Below are positions 53,211-62,317 of a stretch of DNA of 64,000 nt, in pieces. The stretch is from the NCBI GenBank assembly GCA_964473525.1, contig CAYYPK010000005.1, positions 1 through 64,000 on the forward strand, given 5' to 3'. Position 1 is the stretch's first letter. Each line of letters opens with the position of its first letter. The notes beneath the pieces were generated by a model. That model was given only the letters and a program-made list of their open reading frames with translations, searched no databases and was not told where the DNA came from. A program made the position numbers and the translations under genes. Source of the DNA: GCA-2687025 sp964473525. Lineage in GTDB: Bacteria; Poribacteria; WGA-4E; GCA-2687025.

Positions 53211-55703
53211 CTAGTCGGCGCGCAGCAGGCTCTTGGCTTCAGCTACGCTCATGCCCCCAACCGGTAGCGGGTATCCCAGGCTGTCGCCGTTCGGGGTGAA
53301 CCCGCCGCCGTCGACGTCCACGTAGATCGGGTTGGTGTACGCGCACGGACGCATTCCGGCCTGCGAGCTGCTGCCGTAGCCTGTCCTTAGGTTGTACCCC
53401 TCGCCATACGCCACGACGATCAGGTGGCTGTCCTCGCTGAGCGCCACGTCGATCTCCTGTTCGAAGCTCACGACGCCCTCCACGAACATGTCCGGGTTCT
53501 TCGCGCGCGTGAAGTTCACGTCCTCGCGTTTCCGCCCGTTGACGAGAACCTGCACGCGGTCGATGTCGACCCAATCCGTGGTCTGCACCTTGACGCGCAG
53601 GCTGACGCCCTTGCTCGCCCTGGTCGCGCCGCCTGAGATTGCCCCGTCAGCGGTCTCGACCTCGAGGAACGGCCCGTTTGTGACGACCATGCGCCCCGCC
53701 TTCGCGTTCTCGACGATCTCACGCCAATCGACCTCGGCAGGAGCATCCGTGGAACTCGGCACGTAGGTCCGCCAGCCGCCGACGCCGTTGCCATGCACGG
53801 AGTGCGCGTCCGACACGGCGACGCACCAGTAGCGATGACCCCGGTTCAGCATCTGCAGCCAGATCACCTCGCGTCGGTGTCGGACCCTCTCGACGCCCTC
53901 GTTGTTGGTCGAGATGTAGATGGGCGCGTCGGCGAGGATGCCCAGCCCCCACGTCTCGGCGGCGTCGATGAGCTGGTGGAGGCCCCAGAAGCCGCCGTCC
54001 GCGCGTCCATCGCCGTCTCGGTCGATGAAGTCGGCGCTCATGTTGGGATGGTTGATCTGCACCCAGCGTTCCGGCATGACGCCCTGGAAGTCTCGCAGCA
54101 CGATCGCGTTGAGGCGTGGATCCTTCTGCCACTCGGGAGCGCCGCCGTCCTGCTCGTGCGGATGCGGCGTGTACGGGAAGGCGTTGAAGTGCGCGCCAGA
54201 ACCCGTCAGCTCCAGACCTGGGACGGTCGCCACGTGGGCTGTTAGACCCAGCCGCTCTATGTGCGGCTGCCAGTCGTACAGACGGTTGTGCTCAGTCGTC
54301 GGGGCGAACTCGATGTGCTCGGCGGCGAGGTTGATAATGCGGTCGTCTGTGCCACACGTGTTGTCGCCGCTTGGCGTCGAGTGGTTGTGGAAGTCCGTGC
54401 TGACCCAGCCTGTCGTGTCCACGACCCGTGTCAGCGCGCCCGCGACGTCCACCTTCTCGCCTGCCGCGACTTCGACGTCGACGCTCAGGTGCGTGTATTC
54501 GATCCCGTGCGTGACGACCACGCGGTAGGAGCCAGGCGGAACCTGCACGCTGAACTCACCCGTCTCGGAGTGGTACTGGTCGCGACATCCGTGCGCGCGG
54601 TTGGCGGGGCCCAGGTTGGGCGACTCCGTGCCGTCGACGCCGATGACCTGCGCCTTGCACGGGATCGACCTGCCCTCGGCGTCCGTGATGGCGAACCGGA
54701 TCGCGGAAGCGGGAGGCATCCTGAAGTGCGCTTCGCTGACGGCGTCCTTCGTTACCGCGACATCCCTCTGCTGTGTCGGCCGCCCAATGTCGACGACCTG
54801 CGTCCCGTAGGATCCGGCCGGCAGGTCGAGCTCGAACAGTCCCTCGTCGTCGGGGTAGATGCGCACCGTCTTCTCGTCGACAGTCACGTCGATGTGGGCG
54901 CTGGTGATCGGCGCTTGCGCGCCGTCGACGATGGAGCCAACCACCGTGCCGGTGGCGTCGCCTCGGAACGCCGCGACGACGCCAAACGCTGCGGCGGGAG
55001 ACGCCCCAACGGCAAGGAATCGGGCGTACCGCACACCCTCGCCGGGCTGCAGCGTTAGCTCGCCAGGAGGCGCGATCCACGGCCCGTCCTCGATCCACCC
55101 GTACGCGTAGCCGCTACGATCCGCCGGGTCCACAGGCCCGCCGAACGTGACCCCCCGCGCCGAGCCGACGCGCGCGACTGCCTCCCAGACGTCTCCGGTT
55201 CTGACAGTCCTCGGCTCGCCCGAGTCGTTCTCGATGGCGGTCGCGATGAGCAGTCCGTGCCAGCCGTCGCGCAGGCGATACTCGTGTCGCGTGTAGAGTC
55301 CACCGTTGCTCTCGGCGGACACCGCCGTCTCAATGGCGGCGAGGCCGTCGTGACCGTGGCTGGTGATGCGTACGTGTGAGACATCTCCCCGCTGGTGGGA
55401 CGGGGAGAAGACCGTGATCTGATCGTTGTCCGCGCCGCGCAACGTTAGGTCGTAAAGGCACCCGGGCGAGATCTGACCCCAGAAAGTGCCCATATTCGCC
55501 TTCCGGCGCGGGGCGTCGGACGAGATAACCGCCTCGATGGCGTCGTTTCGCAGGACGAAATCGCCAGCGATGGAGTCCGCCTCCTTGCCGCCGGGTCGCT
55601 CCTCCATGTTCGCGGCGCCGAGCTCGAACGCCTCGGGGAGAGCCGTCGCGAGCCTCGCGAACGCGGTGATCGCAACGAGAGCCGTGACGATGTGTCGACG
55701 CAT
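53211..55703 (-). CDS. Secreted CehA/McbA-type PHP metallohydrolase
   Basis: 830 residues with signal MRRHIVTALVAITAFARLATA. The first 400 residues are beta-rich, including carboxypeptidase-regulatory-like segments (VVGSIVDGAQAPITSAHIDV, IRFAITDAEGRSIPCKAQVIG, FSVQVPPGSYRVVVTHG). The PHP-type metal centre follows: STDFHNHSTPSGDN, PTTEHNRLYDW, INHPNMSADF and CVAVSDAHSVHGNG. This order matches CehA/McbA family metallohydrolases, which include carbaryl hydrolase-like esterases, but the physiological substrates of most members are unknown. GGAGAGG precedes the start. It begins 37 bases after the stop of the nitrilase-family gene and is probably its operon partner. Confidence 0.82.
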   Translation of the reverse strand: MRRHIVTALVAITAFARLATALPEAFELGAANMEERPGGKEADSIAGDFVLRNDAIEAVISSDAPRRKANMGTFWGQISPGCLYDLTLRGADNDQITVFSPSHQRGDVSHVRITSHGHDGLAAIETAVSAESNGGLYTRHEYRLRDGWHGLLIATAIENDSGEPRTVRTGDVWEAVARVGSARGVTFGGPVDPADRSGYAYGWIEDGPWIAPPGELTLQPGEGVRYARFLAVGASPAAAFGVVAAFRGDATGTVVGSIVDGAQAPITSAHIDVTVDEKTVRIYPDDEGLFELDLPAGSYGTQVVDIGRPTQQRDVAVTKDAVSEAHFRMPPASAIRFAITDAEGRSIPCKAQVIGVDGTESPNLGPANRAHGCRDQYHSETGEFSVQVPPGSYRVVVTHGIEYTHLSVDVEVAAGEKVDVAGALTRVVDTTGWVSTDFHNHSTPSGDNTCGTDDRIINLAAEHIEFAPTTEHNRLYDWQPHIERLGLTAHVATVPGLELTGSGAHFNAFPYTPHPHEQDGGAPEWQKDPRLNAIVLRDFQGVMPERWVQINHPNMSADFIDRDGDGRADGGFWGLHQLIDAAETWGLGILADAPIYISTNNEGVERVRHRREVIWLQMLNRGHRYWCVAVSDAHSVHGNGVGGWRTYVPSSTDAPAEVDWREIVENAKAGRMVVTNGPFLEVETADGAISGGATRASKGVSLRVKVQTTDWVDIDRVQVLVNGRKREDVNFTRAKNPDMFVEGVVSFEQEIDVALSEDSHLIVVAYGEGYNLRTGYGSSSQAGMRPCAYTNPIYVDVDGGGFTPNGDSLGYPLPVGGMSVAEAKSLLRAD

Positions 55704-55740
55704 GCTTGACCTCTCCAGGTCAGTGGTGTGTCCGTGTGGG

Positions 55741-56751
55741 TCAGGTAGCCGTGCGCTTCTGCCATTGCTTGGCGCGGTCTATTGTCGTTTGGTTGTGCTC
55801 TACCGTGATCGTCGCGTCCGCCGGCGCAGCGGCCGGCGGGTAGTACGAGGCGGCGTACACCGGGTACGCCTCCGACCGCAGGTGCGCCAGCATTTGGTGT
55901 CCCTGACGCGTTTCCCGCTCGTGTCTCAGGGCGGAGATGTCGATGGGCGCGACGACGACCTTCTCCCCAGGGCCGGGGTCGGCCTGCGCGAGTATGCGCC
56001 CGTCGTAGTCGAGAACCATGCTGCCGCCCGGCCACGAATACGGCGGGAAGTTCGCCAGCGACGCTCCCTGGTTCGACGCAACGACGTACGCGGTGTTCTC
56101 CAGCGCGCGGCAACGGTTGACGACCGTCCACCAGTCCATCGGTGCGGTTGCGCCCCACGGGTCCATGTAGGCGGACACGCGGACAAGCACCTCCGCGCCG
56201 TTCGCCGTTAGCTGTCGCAAAGCTTCGGGGAACAGCCAGTCGTAGCAGATGGCGCAGCCGATGTCCCCGATGGGTGTCTCCGCGACGGGGAACAGCGGCT
56301 CGTCGTAGCCCTCGATGTCATGCGGGCTGGCGTGGACTTCGAGGGGAATCCACGGATTCACCTTGCGGTACTTCGTGAGAATCCCGTCGGGCCCGATGAG
56401 ACACGTCGTGTTGAAGACGGCTCCAGGCCAGCGGGCGTCGCTCTCAAGGAACGTCGCGGTCTGTATATAGATGTCGTGCTCGGCAGCCTTCGCGACGTAC
56501 TTCTCGGTATGCTCGTTGGGGATCGGAACGGCTAGCTTCTCGAGAAGCTCCCCGACGGTTCTGTACCGAGGCGTCGCGTGTCCGAACTCCGGGAACGCGA
56601 ACAGACGCACGGGCAGGAACGGCGAATGCGCATCCACCGTCATGTCGATCATCTCGACCATGCGGTCGGTGTTGCGCTTGATGTCGGCGCGCGTCTCGGG
56701 AGACGGGTTGTCAGTCTGGCAAGCGGCGGCGGCGTAACGGATCGGTTCCAT
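55741..56751 (-). CDS. Carbon-nitrogen hydrolase (nitrilase superfamily)
   Basis: 336 residues from the ATG at 56749-56751; the frame runs on to 56835 but MEPIRYAAAACQTD is the typical family start. The Glu-Lys-Cys triad is visible: Glu55 in FAFPEFG, Lys130 in TKYRKVNPW and Cys169 in GCAICYDWLFPEALRQL. ASNQGASLANFPPYSWPGGSMVLD and GHQMLAHLRSEAYPVY complete the fold. Members hydrolyse nitriles, amides or carbamoyl groups, or use them in condensation. No signal peptide. The CehA-type gene follows 37 bases downstream, so the pair may break down an amide- or carbamate-containing compound, an inference from operon layout. Confidence 0.9.
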   Translation of the reverse strand: MEPIRYAAAACQTDNPSPETRADIKRNTDRMVEMIDMTVDAHSPFLPVRLFAFPEFGHATPRYRTVGELLEKLAVPIPNEHTEKYVAKAAEHDIYIQTATFLESDARWPGAVFNTTCLIGPDGILTKYRKVNPWIPLEVHASPHDIEGYDEPLFPVAETPIGDIGCAICYDWLFPEALRQLTANGAEVLVRVSAYMDPWGATAPMDWWTVVNRCRALENTAYVVASNQGASLANFPPYSWPGGSMVLDYDGRILAQADPGPGEKVVVAPIDISALRHERETRQGHQMLAHLRSEAYPVYAASYYPPAAAPADATITVEHNQTTIDRAKQWQKRTAT

Positions 56752-57197
56752 GCCTACTCTCTGGTCTCCGGGCAAGGGAGTACAGGGGCGTGCGACTGTC
56801 GGCGGAGTATATGCGCGGCTTCGATGCGCCGACAACGCGTCCTGACGCCGCTACTCGGTGGCCTTTGCACGTGATGGCATTGAGACGTCGGGCCGTCCGA
56901 GGATCGTCATCCTGAGAAGCGAAGCGCCGAAGGATCTCCGTGTCGTCATTCGCCCAGGAGATTCTTGTATCTCTGGTCGCTGCGCTTAGAATGACAGGTC
57001 GTGGGAGCGCGGCGACCCTATGCCATCACCTACAGAGAACACCCGCTACGCGCTAGCCTTTACGCGACGCTCTCGCGGGAGTACCTTACCGCGCGGCGTG
57101 GCAAGCGCCGCAGCGCCGGGCGACGTTACACCTGCACGGGCCGCGACATGGGTCGGTGAGTCGGCAGGTTCGGTACGGTACAGAGTCTGGATGCCTC
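56752..57197. other. Intergenic region with an inverted repeat element
   Basis: 446 bases without a gene. The middle carries the inverted repeat listed separately; the rest shows nothing distinctive. Confidence 0.4.
56906..56995. repeat. Inverted GTCATYCTRAG-type intergenic repeat
   Basis: The left end reads GTCATCCTGAGAAGCGAAGC and ends in AGGATCTCC; the right end, read on the other strand, is GTCATTCTAAGCGCAGCGAC and ends in AGAATCTCC. They are two diverged copies of one unit in head-to-head inverted arrangement, 56906 to 56995. Similar GTCATTCTGAG-type units are, from memory, scattered between genes in many environmental genomes. Confidence 0.6.
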
Positions 57198-57878
57198 ATG
57201 CGCATCGCGTTCATTTCGGACATACACGCGCGCCTGGACCGTCTCAACGCAGTCCTTCGGGACATCGACCGCGTGGGTGTAGACGAGCTTGTATGCCTGG
57301 GCGATGTCGCGACGATGGGCCCCGAGCCGGTCGGCGTCATTGAGCGGCTGCGCGATCTGGCGTGTCCGTGCGTGCTAGGCAACCACGACGAGTTCCTACT
57401 CAGCCCTGGTCTCGCGCGGGAGGTGTACGGCCGCCTCCCGGCGGTGTGTGACAACGTCGAGACGTGCTGCGCGGCGATCCCCGACGACGAGCTCGACTTC
57501 CTCCGCTCGTTCGTCCCGTCGCTGACGTTGGCTCTGCCGGGCGGCGCCACGCTCCTGGCGTTCCACGGCACGCCGGACTCCAACATGGGCATGATCCTCG
57601 CCACCACGCCGGACGAGGAACTGGACGACGTCTTCGACGCCCACGACGCTACGGTGATGATCGGCGGGCACACGCACGAGCAGATGCTGCGCCGTCACCG
57701 CGACAAGCTCATCGTGAATGCAGGTAGCGTGGGCATGCCCTGGGCGCTGCCGTTCGAAGGCTGGGACCACGGCGTGCCCGCCATCGCGCCATGGACTGAG
57801 TACGCGATTGTCCACGCCGACGAATCCAGCGACGGCCCTACGGTCGGTGTCGAGCTACGACGCGTCGCACTGCCCTGA
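57198..57878 (+). CDS. Metallophosphoesterase (YfcE/MJ0936-like)
   Basis: 226 residues from the ATG at 57198 (MRIAFISDIHARLD); the frame opens at 57156 but the extra residues are not family-like. The five metallophosphoesterase blocks are in order: ISDIHAR (Asp8, His10), CLGDVATMGP, LGNHDEF, LAFHGTPDS and IGGHTHEQMLR, ending with NAGSVGMPW. These enzymes use two metal ions to hydrolyse phosphomonoesters or phosphodiesters; the small size and GSVGMP motif fit the YfcE/MJ0936 group. Cytoplasmic. It is convergent with the VWA gene, with a hairpin repeat between them. Confidence 0.9.
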   Translation: MRIAFISDIHARLDRLNAVLRDIDRVGVDELVCLGDVATMGPEPVGVIERLRDLACPCVLGNHDEFLLSPGLAREVYGRLPAVCDNVETCCAAIPDDELDFLRSFVPSLTLALPGGATLLAFHGTPDSNMGMILATTPDEELDDVFDAHDATVMIGGHTHEQMLRRHRDKLIVNAGSVGMPWALPFEGWDHGVPAIAPWTEYAIVHADESSDGPTVGVELRRVALP

Positions 57879-57913
57879 GAAGCGTGAGACCCACACGCCG
57901 AGCTGCCAACAAC

Positions 57914-57994
57914 GTCCCTTCGCCCTTTCGTAAACGAAGTCCCTACAACGTCCCTTCCCCCTTTCGTAAAGGGGGAAGGCTAGGATGGGGGTTG
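57914..57994. repeat. Intergenic hairpin repeat, copy 2 plus a degenerate copy
   Basis: A full hairpin (57953-57964 with 57968-57979, loop CGT) is followed by CTAGGATGGGGGTTG, as in the copy at 33541. Just upstream (57914-57940) a shorter version keeps the CTTCG/CGAAG base and the TTTCGTAAA apex but has lost the middle. The element fills the space between convergent genes. Confidence 0.8.
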
Positions 57995-58027
57995 CCCAAC
58001 ACAACGCCAGAGAGCCGGGAAGGGCCG

Positions 58028-59935
58028 CTAGTTGAGCTCCGTAGCGGCGAGCTTACCGTATATCTCCGCCATGTCGACGAAGGCGCGACGGTATCCCTCC
58101 TCGTCGGAGCCAATGGCGCCGCGCGCCAGCTTCACGGCGTCGTCCACCGTGGCATCACCGGACGCGTCGGAGTCGCGTAGGAGCATCCCGAAGAGCGCCA
58201 CCGCCGCCGAGAAGCGGAAGCCGTCCGACAGGTCGCCGGCCGGCGCTGCGGCATCGACGGCCTGCGCTATGAGTTGGCTGACGTCGCCGTCGGGCTGCTT
58301 GTAGCGCAGCTTCACGGTCAGCAACTCGCCGCTTTCCTCCGCGGCGTCGCTCAGACCCTGGTCCTGGTACTTGAGCGGGATGTCGAGTCCCTCTAGCTCG
58401 GGCGACTTCGCGCCACGCGGAATCACCTCGTAGAGCGCGGTGACGGTGTGACCCGCTCCCAACTCACCCGCGTCCTTCTTGTCGTCGGCGAAGTCCTCCG
58501 CCGCGAGCAGGCGCGTCTCGTATCCTACGAGCCGATAGGCGGCGACGTGCACGGGGTTGAACTCGACCTGTACCTTCACGTCCTTCGCGATGGTCTGGAG
58601 CGTCGCGCCCATCTCATCGATGAGCACCTTCTTCGCCTCGAAGATGGAGTCGATGTAGTGGTAAGCGCCGTTCCCCTTGTCGGCGAGCTTGTGCATCTTC
58701 TGGTCTTGCAGGTTGCCCTCGCCGAAGCCCAGGACTGTCAGGAAGACGCCGCTCTCGCGCTTCTCCTCGATCATGCGGACCAGCGCCCCGTCGTCGGAGA
58801 TGCCGACGTTGAAGTCGCCGTCGGTCGCGAGGATGACGCGGTTGATGCCGTCGGGGATGAAGCTCTTACGCGCCAGGTCGTAGGCGGTCTTGATGCCCTG
58901 CGCGCCTGCGGTGGACCCGCCCGCGCCGAGCCCCGCGACCACCTCGAGTATCGCCTGCTTCTCGTCGCCTGACGTCGGCTCCAGGGCGACGCCCGCGTGT
59001 CCTGCGTACGTCACGATGGCCACGCGGTCGCGTTCGTCGAGCTCGCCCACGAGCAGCCGGAACGCCTGCTTCAGAAGCGGCAGTTTGTTCGGTGGCCGCA
59101 TCGACCCGGACACGTCCATGAGGAAGACGAGGTTGCTGGCGGGACGGTCGTCGCGTTCGATGCGCCGTCCTTGCAGGCCGATGTGTACGAGACGGTGGTC
59201 GGGTCGCCAGGGAGCGTCGCCCAGTTCCGTGTACACCGCGAACGGCTCGTCGCCGTCCGGTTGCGGGTAGTCGTAGCGGAAGTAGTTAATCATCTCCTCG
59301 ACGCGCACGGAGTCCACCGGCGGCGCCTGGCCTGCCGTGATGAAGCGGCGCACGTTGCTGTAAGACGCCGTGCCGACGTCGATCGAGAACGTCGAGAGCG
59401 GGTGGTCGGTGGGCGACCGGAACGCGTTGTCCTCGATGAGTTCGTACGACTCGCGGGACTCGGCGGCCGGCGCCGGGATCAGTTCCACCCCGAACAGGTC
59501 GTAACTGAATTGCGGGACGGACGACGGTTGGCCGCCATACGACGATCTAGAAGCGCTAAAACCCGCATAGCCTGAAGTCGACAGCGACTCCTTCCGGGCT
59601 CTTCCACGCGCCGATTGCGGCGCGCCTCGCGCGTCGAGCGATAGAGGGGACGCGGCGTCAGGGGCCGCGCCTCGGCCGCGTTCCTCTAGCGCCTCTTCGG
59701 CCTCCGAGGTGGGCGCCGTGGCAACCCCGGCCGTGGGTTCGACATTGCGCTCCTGCTTCCGTCCAGCGGCTGTCTCAGGGGGCGCTGGCGTTGGACGCGT
59801 CTTGGCGATAGCGGGTGTGTCCGTCGGCTTGGCGGCCTCCGCCGTGTCGGCATCGCGCGGAGTCGACGTGCCAGAACATCCGAGGAAGACGCCGCCCAAC
59901 AAGGCAAGGGCTACGAATACGGTTGCGAATCGCAT
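58028..59935 (-). CDS. VWA-domain lipoprotein, YfbK-like (VWA plus DUF3520)
   Basis: 635 residues from the ATG at 59933-59935. A lipoprotein signal (MRFATVFVALALLGGVFLGC, Cys20) is followed by a Pro/Ala/Glu-rich linker, a YfbK-type N-domain (ENAFRSPTDHPLSTFSIDVGTASYSNVRRF, EEMINYFRYDYPQP), a VWA domain with MIDAS residues LVFLMDVSGSMRPPNK and ILATDGDFNVG, and a C-terminal DUF3520 domain (NPVHVAAYRLVGYETRLL, GHTVTALYEVIP, YKQPDG). The MIDAS (DxSxS) is intact, so metal-dependent protein binding is expected at the cell envelope. Relatives often sit beside an ECF sigma gene; here the nearest one is 8 kb away. The longer frame to 60727 is antisense-like noise over the WD40 gene. Confidence 0.88.
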   Translation of the reverse strand: MRFATVFVALALLGGVFLGCSGTSTPRDADTAEAAKPTDTPAIAKTRPTPAPPETAAGRKQERNVEPTAGVATAPTSEAEEALEERGRGAAPDAASPLSLDARGAPQSARGRARKESLSTSGYAGFSASRSSYGGQPSSVPQFSYDLFGVELIPAPAAESRESYELIEDNAFRSPTDHPLSTFSIDVGTASYSNVRRFITAGQAPPVDSVRVEEMINYFRYDYPQPDGDEPFAVYTELGDAPWRPDHRLVHIGLQGRRIERDDRPASNLVFLMDVSGSMRPPNKLPLLKQAFRLLVGELDERDRVAIVTYAGHAGVALEPTSGDEKQAILEVVAGLGAGGSTAGAQGIKTAYDLARKSFIPDGINRVILATDGDFNVGISDDGALVRMIEEKRESGVFLTVLGFGEGNLQDQKMHKLADKGNGAYHYIDSIFEAKKVLIDEMGATLQTIAKDVKVQVEFNPVHVAAYRLVGYETRLLAAEDFADDKKDAGELGAGHTVTALYEVIPRGAKSPELEGLDIPLKYQDQGLSDAAEESGELLTVKLRYKQPDGDVSQLIAQAVDAAAPAGDLSDGFRFSAAVALFGMLLRDSDASGDATVDDAVKLARGAIGSDEEGYRRAFVDMAEIYGKLAATELN

Positions 59936-60038
59936 GGTTGGCTCCACATGGACTTTCTGGCCGCCGAGGCCGGAGACGATGAGTTCTGCCATGCCTAACG
60001 TCCGTACGCGCTCTCGCGTTGGCGCGTCGCATGGTTTT

Positions 60039-61949
60039 CTAGTCAGCGCCGGTCGGTCTGCCGTCCACGAGGAGGCGGTCGACGTCGAACCGCAAGATGC
60101 GGATGCGTGCAGACGGCAGCACGCCCTTCGTGGCGAGTAGCGGCAGCGTCGGGTGAAAGGCGCGATCGTCTGGCGGCTGCCACGGAAGGCCGATGCCCCC
60201 TTCGTACGTCGTGGCGATGCAGCTCCACGTGTCCGTGTCCCACAGGAGCAGGTCGCCGTCGTGGCACTTCGTGGCCAGAAGACGGTCGTTGGAGGACCAG
60301 ACGGCGCCCGACCCTCGGGTAGGACCCTCGTTTTGGCGCTGGACTTCCTGGCCGGCGTCTGCGTCCCACACTCGGACGCACCCGCGCCCCACGACGCGAA
60401 GCAGACGTCCGTCCCCGGACCATGAGATGGCTCCCAGCTTGCCCTCGAGGTGACCCCGCTCACGAGCGGTAGCCGCGTCCCAGAGACGCACGCCGTCCCA
60501 CGCGCGCGACGCAATCGTGCGCCCGTCCGGAGACCAGCAAGCGCGGACGACCCAGCCGATGTGCCCTTCGAGTCTGCGGCGCTCCTTGCCCGTATGCGTG
60601 TCCCATATGCGCACGACGCCGAGAGCGTCACCAGCGACGACGGACTCGCCGTCGGAGGACCATGCCAGGCTCGTGACCCAGCCTCTGCGATACTGCGACG
60701 CGACCAGGTGCGCCTGCGTCTCCGCATCCCAGATATGGACGCGCAGATCCTCGCCGCCAGTCGCGATGCGCCGCCCTTCCGGCGACCAGCGCACGTCGTT
60801 GACGGTAGCGGTGTGACCTACAAGCGCGCCCGCCTGCTCCCCGGTCTCGACGTCCCACAGACGGACAACGTGATCGAACCCGTAGGACGCGAGCATCTTC
60901 CCGTCGGGCGACCAGGCGACGCCGTTTGCCCAGCCTGTATGGCCGTCGTATGTGATGACGCGCTCGCCCTCTCCGGGCGTCCAGAGCCCTGCCGCGCCTA
61001 CACCGCCACCACGTACGAGATGCCGACCGTCCGGCGACCACTCGACAGCGCAGCAGTCTCCCGTGCGCTGGTGGGTCTCCTCGCCGGTCGCGGCGTCCCA
61101 GACCCGAGTCACCGCCCCACCGTGCGACACGAGGCGCGCGCCGTCCGGCGACCACGAGACAGCGTCAACGCCGTCCGCGTGTCCCGCGAGCCTCGCCTTC
61201 TCTTCGCCAGTCTGGACGTCCCATATCCGCACGAAACTGTCCGTCCCGCCGGACGCGACGCGCACGCCATCGGGCGACCAGGATACAGCGCTGGCGCTAC
61301 CTCGGTACTCCGCCGACGAGCCGTCGTGGCCGTCGAATGTCGCCGCAAGTTGTCCGGCCGCCACGTCCCAGACGCGGACGGTTCCGTAGTCGCCTCCCTC
61401 CGCGACGCGCCGACCGTCTGGGGACCACGCCACGGACCAGACTGTTTGGACGGGCGCCTCGAGGTGGCCGCTCAGCGCGCCCGTGCGCGCGTCCCAGATG
61501 CGTACAGCCGTGGAGGCGTCCGGTTCGTCTGAGTCGTCCTCGCCCGCCGCGGCGATGGATTGGCTGTCCGGCGACCAGGCGAGCGTTAACAACGCCCAGA
61601 CACGTGGATCCATCCCCTGAGTTAGCGTGCCGGTCGTCGCGTCCCACACACAGACGCAGCCGTCATAGCCGCACGACGCGATGCGCGACCCGTCCGGCGA
61701 CCACGCGACGCACTCAATGTCCTTCGTGTGCCCGGCGAGTTCGTAGACGCTGGCGCCCGTCGCGGCCTCCCAGACGCGCACGACGTTGTCGCTGCCGCCG
61801 CATGTGGCGAAGCGGTCGGATTGGGGCGACCACGAGATGTCGCGCGTTGCCCCGACGTGGCCTCGGAAGGTCTGGCTGACAGCCACGCCGCGGGGCACGT
61901 TCGCGGGGCAAGAATATGCGCGCACGGCGATACCGACTCCTTCGGCCAT
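60039..61949 (-). CDS. WD40-repeat protein, 13 repeats
   Basis: 636 residues, no signal peptide. I count 13 WSP(D/E/Q)G-type blades, from DISWSPQSDRFATCG, then SVAWSPDGRRVAEGG, AVSWSPDGVRVASGG and DVRWSPEGRRIATGG, to AVWSSNDRLLATKC, plus a final weaker one (LPWQPPDDRAF), which would make two seven-blade propellers. WD dipeptides (VRVWD, VRLWD, VHIWD) close each blade. It is a cytoplasmic interaction scaffold or sensor; partner unknown. No ribosome site is clear before the ATG at 61949. A fragment resembling its first 35 codons lies 250 bases upstream (62002-62199), evidence of a past duplication. Confidence 0.87.
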   Translation of the reverse strand: MAEGVGIAVRAYSCPANVPRGVAVSQTFRGHVGATRDISWSPQSDRFATCGGSDNVVRVWEAATGASVYELAGHTKDIECVAWSPDGSRIASCGYDGCVCVWDATTGTLTQGMDPRVWALLTLAWSPDSQSIAAAGEDDSDEPDASTAVRIWDARTGALSGHLEAPVQTVWSVAWSPDGRRVAEGGDYGTVRVWDVAAGQLAATFDGHDGSSAEYRGSASAVSWSPDGVRVASGGTDSFVRIWDVQTGEEKARLAGHADGVDAVSWSPDGARLVSHGGAVTRVWDAATGEETHQRTGDCCAVEWSPDGRHLVRGGGVGAAGLWTPGEGERVITYDGHTGWANGVAWSPDGKMLASYGFDHVVRLWDVETGEQAGALVGHTATVNDVRWSPEGRRIATGGEDLRVHIWDAETQAHLVASQYRRGWVTSLAWSSDGESVVAGDALGVVRIWDTHTGKERRRLEGHIGWVVRACWSPDGRTIASRAWDGVRLWDAATARERGHLEGKLGAISWSGDGRLLRVVGRGCVRVWDADAGQEVQRQNEGPTRGSGAVWSSNDRLLATKCHDGDLLLWDTDTWSCIATTYEGGIGLPWQPPDDRAFHPTLPLLATKGVLPSARIRILRFDVDRLLVDGRPTGAD

Positions 61950-62001
61950 TGGGCGGGGGCCCTGTGCAGGTCAGGCGAGCAGCCTCGCCCTCGATACTCG
62001 G

Positions 62002-62199
62002 TCAGTGGATGCACGCCCTTCCAATGGTTGGCAGCAGCCTCCCATGGCAGTATGTGATACCTATGTCCGTCACGCCCGCCACCCGTGGCGGCAACGAGAT
62101 GTCGAGGGTCGTCCCGCCGCGTCCGCGGAAGGGCTGGCCGACCGTCGGGCCTTCGGGGACGCCGTCGCCCGCTGCGCAACGGGTGCAACTGCGACACAT
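62002..62199 (-). pseudogene. Decayed 5' fragment of a WD40 paralogue
   Basis: Read on the minus strand it encodes GVPEGPTVGQPFRGRGGTT then LDISLPPRVAG, closely following NVPRGVAVSQTFRGHVGAT then RDISWSPQS of the adjacent WD40 protein. At DNA level the plus-strand stretch from about 62090 to 62165 matches 61832 to 61905 (shared ACGAGATGTCG, CGGAAGG.CTGGC). Beyond these residues no WD40 sequence follows, so it is a remnant. Confidence 0.6.
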
Positions 62200-62317
62200 G
62201 GAACACGCTCCATGGCCAAGACCTCCAAGTGAGGCGGTTTACGTACTCACGTGACGGCCCAATCTACCGAGTGTGATGTGACTGTCGACTGAGGATGTCC
62301 GCAGGCTAGGAGACCCC

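Noticed and set aside
59936..60727. 264-codon upstream extension of the VWA lipoprotein frame
   Set aside because: It overlaps the WD40 gene in another frame on the same strand, is Arg/Ser-rich, and would bury the lipoprotein signal that starts at 59935.
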